NCBI GenBank assembly: GCA_025618425.1
Contig: CM046844.1
Coordinates: 15,440,076-15,504,075, forward strand
DNA length: 64,000 bases
From: Heliocidaris tuberculata
Taxonomy: Eukaryota > Echinodermata > Echinoidea > Camarodonta > Echinometridae
Direction: 5' to 3'
The position numbers and the translations under genes are program-made. Positions 11,401 to 23,400 of the stretch are shown here, piece after piece. The notes beneath the pieces are model-generated. The model did no database searches and was not told where the DNA came from. It saw only the letters and a list, made by a program, of their open reading frames with translations. Positions within the stretch are counted from its first letter, which is position 1, and each line of letters starts with the position of its first letter.

Positions 11401-14400
11401 AGTCCGTAGGTGCCATCCGGCCATGTCAGAGGGATTACGATTTGTGGGTCTGGGAGTGTTACAAAGGAAAAGACAGTGTGAGAGTTTCTTTTCAACATTT
11501 ACAGTACCAGAAATAAATCATTATACGACAATTATTTGAAACAAGTTCAAGTAAGAACAATCAGAGAAGCGGTTAGTGAACATTTTATTGAAATAAGAAA
11601 AAGCAAATAAAATAGTTGTCAGTGTTTGAAAACTGATATTCCTATAACAATGACAACCTTAAATTCGGGAGAGGTTCCTCCGAATGTGGCCTAATCGTGG
11701 AAAAACTCTTTCATGCGTTGTACATAAAATATCACGAATTCCTAAATTAATTCTTTTTAAAAATTTACTTTAAGCCGGGCTGTTCTCAAGATTATATCAC
11801 GACTAGCATGTTTAAGCCTGTTTAAAGGGGAAGTCCACCCTGATTCCAAATTGGTTTTTAAAAGAAGCAGAAAATTTCAGTGAAGGTTTGAGCTAAATCG
11901 GATAAGAAATAAGAAAGTTGTGAATTTCTGAAGTTGTACACTGTAAAAAATAACTGTAAAACTACAGGTTTTCTGGCCCTTGAAATTACAAGTTATTACC
12001 GTTATTTCAATTTTACAGTTTTTTTCTTGTAAAACAGCAGGAAGTTCGTTGGTTTACCGGAAATCAGCATATATTTACAATCGCCCGACATAAAGCAATG
12101 TTAAAAAAAACATTTTCTCATATTTTAACAAGTTGCCCTGTTAAACTATCAAATATTGGGGAAAACACTTATATGAATATTCATGAAGTTTTAGTAGCGT
12201 ATGGTTTGGGTTGCCCGATTTACTAACTGTCACCAAAGGCATACAAAAACTATAAGGGGTATATAAGAGATTGCACATGATTGAAAATTGGATAGGATAG
12301 GTCTAGGACAGGATAGATAAAGATAGAGAATAGGATAAATTAAAGCGGGAAAGGTTAAACTGTATAAAATAACTGTAAAACTACAGACTATCTGGCCCTT
12401 GGGACTACCCGTTATTTCAATTTTACAGTCTTTTTCCTGTAAAGCAACAGCAAGGTTGTTGGTTTACCGGAAATCAGTATATATTTACAATCGCCCGACA
12501 TAAAACACTGTTAAAAAAAACATTTTCTCATATTTTAACAAGTTACCTTGTTAAATTACAAATTGTTTTCATGGTTCCGTTTTAATTCACACAGATTTTC
12601 CTGTTAGAAATTAAAGTTTCTATTATTTAACAAAAACACGGAAATCTGTTAGTTTACATGTACTGTGGAAAAACGGGCATTCCCGGCATCCTGACTGCCA
12701 GGAAATTTCCCTTGAAAAAACGGCAAATTTGTTTACAGTGTAATCAGTCAAACACAAAGTGGCAACTCCGTGACGTATCTTGCGAGCTCCTCTCCCATTT
12801 GCCCTGTACCCCAAAATTCATTAATTTCCATTTTCTCTAAAGAAAATATTCAATCATACGATCATTGCTCATAATAATATATTTTTACACAAACCTGTAT
12901 AAAACAAATCTATTCCTTCATCAAAAACTAAGAAAATTAAAATTTATGACATTTTCTGTACTGAGCAAATGGAAGAAAAGCTCCCAAGATACGTCTCAGA
13001 GTTGCCAATTTCTGTTTGATTGATAACAACTTCAAAAATTCATAACTTTCTTATTTCTTATTTCTATTGGATTTTGCTAAAACTTTCACTAATGTGTTTC
13101 TCTCATTTTCTGCTTTTATTCAAATCAACTAAGTGTACTTTCCCGTTAAGGTGGTCTAATGTAAACAATGAAACTGAGAAAATATGAATTTGTGCATTGA
13201 CTCTGTTCTATTATTACTCGTTAAAACCTCAGTTGAATATGAAATATGACTATATGTGTGTTTGATTTTATAAATTATGATTGTAGAATAAAATATATTG
13301 TGAAATATGATTTTAAAATGTACGTCAAATTTGAATTAAGGTTTGGGAAGACCGTTGAAGTTCATTACAAAGATGAAAATGCGCAGTATGTTATACTTGT
13401 TATTGTTATCATTACTACTACAGGGTTCCAATCATTTAATTCCTTGAAAATCGTGCACTATAACTTTGATTTTTACACGGGGATTCCCGTGTTAAATGAA
13501 TAGGGGATGAGTCATTTGAGTTTCATCGTTCTTAGCATTCACTTTCCAGTTTTTGGAGTTCAGAGTGTTACACATCATTAGAGAGCTAACATTTGGAGTT
13601 CATTTTGGCAACTTTTGTAGAGTTGGGAAATCAGCAGTATAGATCTAGACTATTAATTCATAGACCTAGGGTCCGGGCCTAATACACAATAACAGTTATA
13701 GATCTAGGGGTCTATTTACTATAGCAATTAGTGCATGTTCTATTTATGCACTATTACTGGACTGTATGAACTCCAAATACTAAATTATCCCTCGTGCAGG
13801 TCTATTTTACCTCGGCCTGTGGCCTCGGTGAAACAAAACTGCACTCGGGATAATTTAGTATTTGTGGTGCACATAATCCAGTATATAGTGCATGATATAC
13901 CATGCACTATTTATATGATATACATATATATCTATGCAGCAATGGAAATGCCCAAAAGAGTCTACCCGGTGTAGAGCCCCCCCCCCCCCCCCCGGGTAGA
14001 CCAACCCCGGATCGATTAGAGAACTTAAACACTTTACGTACGTTTCTGGCCATTTACTTAACCCAGGGTAGATAACACTTCCAACTATTTATATCACAGG
14101 TGTCCCAGATGTTTTAATTTATTGTCACCCCAGAGTAGTATTTGTGGCCATTTAGTGCACCCAGGGTAGATAAGAATCCCAACTGCTTATATATATCCAA
14201 ATCATCCTAGATACTTTAGTTTATTGTCAACCCAGAGCTGTCTTTGTGTCCATTAAGTCCACCCAGGGTAGATAACAATTCCTACTGTCTATATCACAGG
14301 CATCCTAGACGTTTTAGTTTGTCAACCCAGAGTAGTTTTTATGGCTATTTAGTCAACCCAGGGTAAATAACAATTCAAACTGTTTATATCACACGTGTCT

Positions 14401-17400
14401 CAGATGTTTTAATTTGTTGTCAACCCAGACTCGTATTTGTGGATGCCTGTGATATAGACAGTAAGAATTGTTATCTACGCTCGGTTGACTTCATGGACAC
14501 AAAGACAACTCTGGGTTGACAATAAACTTAAGTGTCTGGGATGATTGTGATATAGGCAGTTTGGATTCTTATCTACCCTGGATGGACTAAATGGCCAGAA
14601 ACATACTGTACGTAAAATGTTTAAGTTCCCTAATCGACCCCGGGGTTGGTCTACCCGGGGGGGGGGGGGGGGGGGGGGGGCTACACCGGGTAGATTCTCA
14701 TGTGGGTATTTCAATTGCTGCATATGCGCGTGTGGGTGTGTGTATATGTGTGTGTTTTAATCAACCTAGTTTGTATGGCTTCAGTCCAAAATTCTATTAC
14801 ATAACATTCGTACAAGTCTTCAGAGGGTTAGCATATTTCCCAGGTGCCAGGCAGTGAGACCACACAAAGGAAATTCAAAGTCAATTGAAATTCCAATGAG
14901 GACGGAGTCCCTATAAATAGGGCTCATGTGTGTGAGTATTCATCTTTTCCTTTTTGTCGCGGCAGTGAGGTCGTCCGTTTAGCAGAATCTCTACTCTTCA
15001 GATAGGCCTACGTACGATGCAGGCGGAGGATTTCCTCGAGCGGGACCCAGAAGGTCTACCTCAAGATGCGGGAGCCGACCGGGCCGCTGTCATAGAATCC
15101 AAATTAGCTGCCCAGTCTGATGAACTGAGGAAAATTTCGTCGACAGTGTCTCGGTTTGTGGACGCATTTTCCGCAAACCAGGTAGAGACAGTTCCACGTG
15201 CGAAGCACGGGAGCACTGAGCGTCCAGCAGTTAACAAGGACGATGATTTAATGAGCATTTTCGCTGATGAGACGCTGTCTCACTGCTCTAATTCACCCAG
15301 TAGGGTATCCAGTTACGATCCAATTGATATTTCTTTTGAGGCCGTAGAGCCCAAAACCAGCGAGCCGTTTTTGGACGGAGATTGTGCAGATCTTTACCAA
15401 GGTTCGTCGGAGAAGCGTCGACCAGCTATTTTTGATGGCCTGGCTACTCGCATGACGAAGGCAGTCACACTTCCCCCCAAAAAAGGAAAGTCTCGAAAAT
15501 ATTGCGAAGCAATATCTTACGCCTGAAAATGCTCCCGCTGTCTGCGCACCCAAAATTCCTCATGAATTGTGGGGTACTATCTCTCCTAAAATTCGTGCAG
15601 CAGACTCCCACTCTCAGAGATTGCAGAGCTATATCGTCAAGAGCTTTCTACCCTACGGAGAAATTCTTTCCGAACTCCATAGTGCGACTACGGAGAAGCG
15701 TTGTGTTGACGTTGAGCGGATCAAGCGCTTTGCTCTCGACGGCATTGCTCTCGGAGGTTTCGCCTCATACGATGTGAGTATGAGAAGAAGGGAGGATCTG
15801 AAACGCTCCTTTAGCTACAAGTACAAGGGGATTTGTAATCGTTCTATCCCATTGACAGAGAGTCTATTTGGTGACGACTTTCATTCTACATTGAAAACAG
15901 TAGGTGACTCATACCAAGTCAGCCAGAAGATCGCGCCTAATATGAAGGCAAAGCGCTCATCTAGCTACAGTCGACGGGGCGAGCCTTATCCTGCTTATCG
16001 TCAGGATCGTCGCGATCGTTATGATCGTCAGGATCGTCAAGATCGTTCGCGATTTGGGAAGGATACTTCTTTCTTCCAGTCACGGAAAGGCGACTTTCGC
16101 CCCCCAGCCACGGTTTTCCGTGCTCCGCCTCCAAAGTCGAACACATCCCACTTCAAGAATGGCAAGCCATTTCAAAAAAACTAGTAAGTGATCTTTCCGA
16201 TTCAGGGAGACTCCGGTTTTTCAGAGATGAATGGTCTCGTCTAACATCAGATCCTTGGGTGCTAGACACAATTAGTGGATATAAAATTGATTTTACTTCT
16301 TCTCCTCGTCAGTCTCACTTTCCGAGTAACTATATTACTTCTCTCGAAGAGAGAGAGGCAATTAACAGGGAAATCAGTTCCCTTCTCGAGAAGAAAGCAA
16401 TTAAACAAACATCCAAGCAAAACATTGTTTTCTTATCCACTATCTTCACTATCCCTAAGAAATCAGGGGAACGCAGACCAATCATAAATCTGAAAAACCT
16501 GAACCATTTTGTTAAGTATGAACATTTTAAGATGGAAACATTTAAAAATGTTAAGGATATTATGATGAAATCTGATTTCATTACTTCCATCGATCTCAAG
16601 GATGCTTATTTTTCCATTCCTATTGATGAAAGTTATCATCGTTATTTAGGTTTTTCGTGGGAAAATGTTTTTTATTGTTTCCAATGTCTTCCTGTTGGGC
16701 TTAGTTCAGCTCCAAGAGTATTTACTAAAGTCATGAAACCAGTAATGGCTGCCATAAGAAGCAGAGGCATTCGTTCTATGATCTATTTAGATGATATTAT
16801 TATTTTTGCTAATTCAAGAGAATTGAGCATCGAGCATACTCACTTTGTTTGTGATTCGTTGTCCTCATTAGGATTTAATATTGATTTTATGAAATCCTCG
16901 TTGACACCCGAAACTAGCGCCACTTATCTTGGCTTTTGTATTAACTCGTCAAGTATGACAATAAGCTTACCCCATGGGAAGGTGGAGAAAATAAGAACGC
17001 TAGGAAATTTGATCCTCTTTTCAGAAAGAGTTATTATTCGTGATCTTGCTAGGTTTATTGGACTCATTGTTTCTTCCTTCGATGCCTTTCCAAAAGGCAG
17101 ACTTCATTATCGTCTGTTAGAAAGAACCAAAATCATTGCACTACAAAATTCAGATGGGAATTTTGATGCTACCTTGTCATTGAGTATGGACGTTTTACAA
17201 GAAATCGAGTGGTGGCTTAATATCCCACCTGAGGAATTCTGTTTCTCTGCAGAAATTCCTCCAATTGACGTTTCAATACGTACAGATGCGAGCAATACAG
17301 GGTGGGGTGCTTACTGCGAGGAGGATAACTCCTTTTCTCAAGGTGTTTGGCCGTCCAGTGTTTCTCATTTGCATATCAATGTTCTTGAATTACTCGCAAT

Positions 17401-20400
17401 CAAACACGCATTATCTACTCTGTGTAGTACCCGCCATGATACCCATATTCACATTAAGTCAGACAATAGTTCTGCAGTCTCTTACATTAATAAACTAGGG
17501 GGATGCGTTCCTCAATTGAATAGAATTTCTTATGCAATTTGGTCCCTTTGTTTCGATCGCAATATTTGGTTGTCAGCATCCCACCTGGCCGGAATGCTTA
17601 ATATAGAAGCTGACACGCTTTCACGTAGAGATCTTAACAAAGAGCTTCACCTTTGTCCTGATTTATTTGTTTCAATCTGCCGTCATTTCAATGTAAGACC
17701 CGAAATTGATCTATTTTCTTCTTGCTTCAACAATCAATTACCATGTTATGTCTCATGGAGACGCGACCCCAAAGCTTTCGCAGTAAATGCATTTTCTTTA
17801 TCTTGGAATTCAATGACAGTGTATCTATTTCCTCCATTTTGTCTTCTTGCCAGAGTCCTACACAAAGTAAGGAAAGACAACGTAGAGAAAGCCTTACTCA
17901 TCGCCCCTCTATGGCAAGCAAAGCCTTGGTACCCAATAATTCTTCAGTTACTGGTTGCTGTACCTCTTCTTCTACCACCCAACTCTTTGATCGATTGCCA
18001 GAGTCCGTTCCCAAGTCTTCATCTAACCGCCTTCGTCATCTCGTCGAATGCTGGCGCTCAACGGGAATTTCAGAACACGCTTCGAGTCTCATCGCCCTCT
18101 CTTGGCGAGATGGAACCAACAAGCAGTACGAATCCGCTTTTCAACTATGGCTTCGCTGGTGTGGTGAACAGTCGATCAATCCCTATCAACCATGCATCGC
18201 TGATGTAATAAACTTCCTTAGTTCCCAACAGAGACAAATTAAATCGTATTCAACTATTAATTCGTACCGATCAGCGCTTTCTTCTGTTCTCCATCCAATC
18301 GAAGGATTCCCAGTTGGAAAACATCCCTTAGTTGTTAGACTTATGAAGGGGGTATTTAATATTAATCCCCCGAAACCTAGATACCAAAGTACTTGGAAAG
18401 TCTCCAATGTTCTTGATTATTTATGTTCAATCGCTGATAATTCTCAACTTTCTCTGTTAGATCTTAGTAAAAAGTTGGCTTCATTAGTTGCCTTAGTGTC
18501 AGCACAACGTACGCAGACCCTTAACCACCTGGATATTTCTTTTTTGAACTTGTCTGACGATAGAGCAGTTTTTCAGGTCATGAACCTTTTGAAAACAACT
18601 ACGCCAAAGCGAGGTATTGCAAATCAGACTATCGAACTTCTGCCCTACCCTCCTAATAAGAAATTATGTGTATTGTCAGCATTACAGTAGTACATTAGTC
18701 GTACGAAGTCTCTTCGTGAGGAGACGGGCGAAACAAAACTTTTCATTTCCACCAAGAAACCGCACAAATCTGTGACGTCCAGCACATTAGCCAGATGGCT
18801 AAAATCTACCTTATCAGCATCGGGAATCGATACTACAGTTTTTTCGGCTCACAGCTTTCGAAGCGCGTCTACCTCTTCTGCCTTCGCCCATGGTGTAACT
18901 ATGAAAGAAATTTTAAAGAAGGCAGACTGGTCCAATGCTAGAACCTTTCAAACTTTCTACCACAAGCCTGTTAATGAAGAAACAACTTTTGCTTTAGCAG
19001 TCTTGAATAATTCGGAATGACTTTGTTCTATTTCGTGTAAATCCACGATTTAGTTTATTTTCCCTCCATCTCTATGTTTTTCATGTTGCTAATGTCCTCT
19101 TCATATTTCTAAGAAGTTGAATGTCTATGTTGTTTTTATGTTTTATAATGAAGCTTGTTGTTTTACAACTTAAGCAGCAAAAGAGTGTAACAAAAAAAAA
19201 AAAAAAAAGGAAATATGTAAGTCGTTTAGGAGATCCATATTGTGTATTATATTGATGGAGCAATTTTAATAGTTTCGTCGCTCCGGAGCAACAGAGAGTG
19301 AAAGATGGGATAGTAAATGTTTGTGCTTTGTGCGTACATGTTTGAAACTCTTTCATTCTGGTGAATTAAGTATATTATTGATTTATCTGGAATATAAAGG
19401 ATAAAGGATAAAACTTTGTTGTTTTCTCTTTATTTCAAGTGTACATGTATTCGCCAGAGCTTCTGTGATTTACGCTTTGAATATGCTAACCCTCTGAAGA
19501 CTTGTACGAATGTTATGTAATAGAATTCCTAAATTATGCAAATTATAATGAAGTATAATTGGAATTCTATTAATATTAATGATGTACAAGTCGAAGAGGG
19601 TTAGCATATTTCCCAGGTGCCAGGCAGTGATACCACACAAAGGAAATTCAAAGTCAATTGAAATTCCAATGAGGACGGAGTCCCTATAAATAGGGCTCAT
19701 GTGTGTGAGTATTCATCGTTCCAAAGTAAAGAGCGGTTCAAGTATGTAAGAACAACAACAAAATATCAAGTCATTGACGTGAGTTCAAGATCAATAACGC
19801 TAATCATTCAAATCACGTCATCCTCTCGCAACATGGCTCTCACGAAGAGAAAAGATATAATGGCCACTCAATCGTCAACAAGGGATGCAAACAAGCACTT
19901 CGAATCTTGACTTAAGAAAAAACTATAAGAGGTTCTGGGATTTACAACAGATTCTCAGAACAGATTATGGGAGGGAGTTCCAAAAAATCTGAATGGGTGG
20001 GACCCTCTTCGACTTGTACTTCATTAATATTAATAGAATTCCAATTATACTTCATTATAATTTGCATAATTTAGGAATTCTACGTACTACTACTTGCTGA
20101 TATGGATCTATAGTTGGCATATCCCTGCATAGCCGTTAGAACGTTGTCCCCTACGGCTGACCGTTGGAAAGAGCTGGAGCAGTGGCCACTAGCAATGTAA
20201 GTAGACAATTGGGTCCAGTAACGTTCTTCGAACACCTCGTGCATGCCTATCAACTGCAAACTGATGGGCTCTGTAAGAAAAGGGTAAAATGGGAAAAAAC
20301 TCATCACATTCTAATTTTCATACTAAAAGCCTGGGGGTCGTTTCATCAAATCAACTCCATGACAGTCATAACTTTGTCGGCGATCTACGGAAATGTCATG

Positions 20401-23400
20401 GACTTGACAAACTGTTTCACGAAGACATGATAAACGACAACTCAATGATATCGATACTCATCGGCTAAAAAACATAGTCTATATCACAGTCCATTGGATT
20501 TATCGTCAATTACCCAAACAGACTCTGAGGCTCAGTTTTCTCCAAACTGTTCCAAAATGTCAAAAAATGCAGCGAAAATTAATACTGGTGATACAAACAT
20601 CCCGTTTACATGAAAAGATGTGTTACTTATGGCATCTTAGAATTTATAAAATTGAGAAAACTTGAGGATGCATTTGCGATGTACGAATCTAGATTTGTAA
20701 ATAAGAGGATACCGTAATTGACTAATTATGGAAAGAAGACCCAAATCGTGTACACTTTAGAGAAAATGATTAAATAAAGATATTTTATGACCCAATTCTT
20801 TATATTCAATTATAAAAAATGCATTTAATATTGTTTATATCAAAGTATTGCGTGAAAAGGGAAAAATAAAGGTAAAATACATACATGATAAATTGTCGTC
20901 GTTTAAATTGGTCTGTACATACAGACTGTTCCGTTTTAGACGCTTTTTCTATGGTAAACCGATGTGGGTATTTTTAATATTAATCTCACATACTTGTTGG
21001 GGGTCAAGAAGTCATAAAAACATATTGTCCGTCTGTAAAATATTATAATAAAAACAGTAAAATTATTTGATAAAAAGAATGATAAATAAATGTTCTTGGA
21101 GATCACGAAATAATTTTCTCTTAACTTACATTTTTCATTTTTTCGCAGCCTATAGACTAACTAAAAGCTGGCTTGTGATGGCGTTCTAAAAAGATATGAC
21201 AGGTTTGGAGTACCGACAAGTCACTTGTCAGGAAAGTTGTCGCTGATCTTCGCGCAGACGGCTTTGTGAAACAAGTTGAGCGACAGTGACGAGATGTCGC
21301 TGATCTTGTCGTTATGACGGTTTGATGAAACGACCCCCTGCTGCTCAGTCATCCTTGGCAGCACGGTGAAGCATGATGTATCATTAGACAGAATATAAGT
21401 TTTTCTTTACAATTAAATAAATTTCAAGCTCTTGATGTTATAAATTTTAAATAGATTCTACAAAAGTTAGGTATAATTTTTATTGATAGGCCTACGGCAC
21501 TGTATTGTAATCGAGGGTTTTCATAGCTTGCATACTCCCATGTCGTAATTCAAGGCCTATTTTGGATATCTCTTTTTAAATATAATTGATTCCATTGCAG
21601 TACTGTTTCTCCTTTTGTTCTTGATATATTCTTATGCGCAACTGAGTTCATTTTCAAAGGAGATTTTCTTAGAATTTTAGTAATTTGTTTGCTGAAAGCA
21701 AGAAGGACGTTAACCCTGTGTTAAAAGTATATAAGTTAACGCCCTTCTGGCTCAAAACAGACGAATTCATTCTAAATGGAGGTCATGACATTATGAGGAA
21801 GGACTCACCGTTCAGGGAGCTGCTTCCAACTGTGTAAGATGAGTAAGTGCTGCCGAAACTTGAGCCGCTCTCCATTCCACTGTTAAAGGTGTCCATGTTA
21901 ACGGCAATTGAGGCACTGTATGCACCATATTCTCCCGAAGCACTCAGACTGGCGCCTACCTGTATAATAATTATTGTTCATTTTCAAAGCGTATTTTTCA
22001 TAGCTCTTAATACTTCTTTAATGATTTCCACATTCTTCATAATATTTCATTCTTTTTGGTTTCACTATTCTTTGACCTATTCGCCAGTGCGCTGAAATAA
22101 AGTCATCTTCCTCTCTCCCTCTTCTTCAAATCTGCCACACAAATTCTTTTTATCACTCACTCTATTTCACTCTCCCCCTCGTCTCTAGCCCCCCCCCCCC
22201 ATCTCTCTCTCTCTCTCAGCTTACCAACATGATCAGTGTTCTTACATGTGTCGATGCGTATGTGACAAAGGATGACCTGCTTTCTTCATAGTTTGTACCT
22301 TCCCTGGTTCCAAGGTCCACCTCAGTCACTACATGCTGTCAAGAGAAATCACAAAAATATAATCCTGGGGAGCGTTTCATGAAAGGAAGTTGTCGGATAT
22401 TTTATCCGACAACTGTTCTAAGCTACTGAAATCCTTGAATCTGATTGGCTGAGAGCAAGTTTGTCGGATAAAATATCTGACAAGTCCTTTCATGAAACGC
22501 CCCCCTGTTCACTACTTGTTACGAGTTCACATGGGCGGCCTTCGGAAGGGGGCGGCGGTGGCGTATCCAGGTATTCTGGCGCCCGGGGCAAACTATCAAA
22601 TCTGCGCCCCCCCCCCCCTGCCCAAACTCAGATTAATGAGCGTTTTAGAAATGATGGCACTACGTGAAAATGCGTTTGGCGATGCACATAACCCGGGGTT
22701 GTTAGCCCAAATTTGATGAGTTACTGTATAAGCGAGGGAGCAACGCGACCGAGCTGCAGATTTTCTTTTCCTTTTCACCCCTTAAATTGAAATTTCTTAT
22801 GTATTTTAACCTGACCAAAAAAAAAAAAAAAAAAAAAAAAAAACAACCCCCCCCCAAAAAAAAAAAACAAAAAAACAATGGAATACAGCGACTATAGCAA
22901 TATTTTGTTGTTTTGCTTTGTTTTGTTTTTTTAATTTTGAACATTCCTATTTGGGGGGGGGGGGGGCGCAAAATGAATGAAAACCCAGAAGAAATATATT
23001 TGACGAATTAAGTAAGGCAATTACAAGGCAAAATTATGATTTCTATCGAATGTTCTATACTTTGAAAGTGCTTTTTATGCACTTATATCCCATCTGGGTC
23101 GCAAAATTTAACAAGATCCTGCCTTGTGCGGGGGAGGGGGCAAAGAAACTAGAGTCAATTTATGGTCAGCACTTTAAAAATGCAAGTGCGGGCGCGAAAT
23201 GTCTAGATCTTCTACATAATTATGCGAGGGAGCAAAGCGACCGAGCTTTAGAAAATTTTCACATTTCAAACCCTATAAAACATAATTAACTGTTGACCTA
23301 TAGAATACCAGACAAAGTTCTTTAAGGATGACTTTATACTTTCTAGCTTTACACACATTATTTTTTTTTTGGGTGATTGGTACACTTTAAAGCAAATAAA

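Larger units (their letters stand above)
14791..19526 (+). mobile_element. DIRS-like tyrosine-recombinase retrotransposon
   Basis: Perfect 46-bp inverted terminal repeats lie at 14791-14836 and 19481-19526. Between them, in order, are a gag-like ORF, a pol with reverse transcriptase and RNase H, and an overlapping tyrosine recombinase. This order and the inverted ends define DIRS elements, which integrate through a circular intermediate without target duplication. One frameshift in gag and one in-frame stop in the recombinase show it is defective but fairly recent. It lies in intron 6, antisense to the host gene. Confidence 0.93.

Noticed and set aside
11153..21959. Direct splice of exon 5 to exon 7
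   Set aside because: The phase would permit it, but it would drop the P-I...W closing segment of the MACPF domain that exon 6 supplies; exon 6 has a good acceptor and matching phase.
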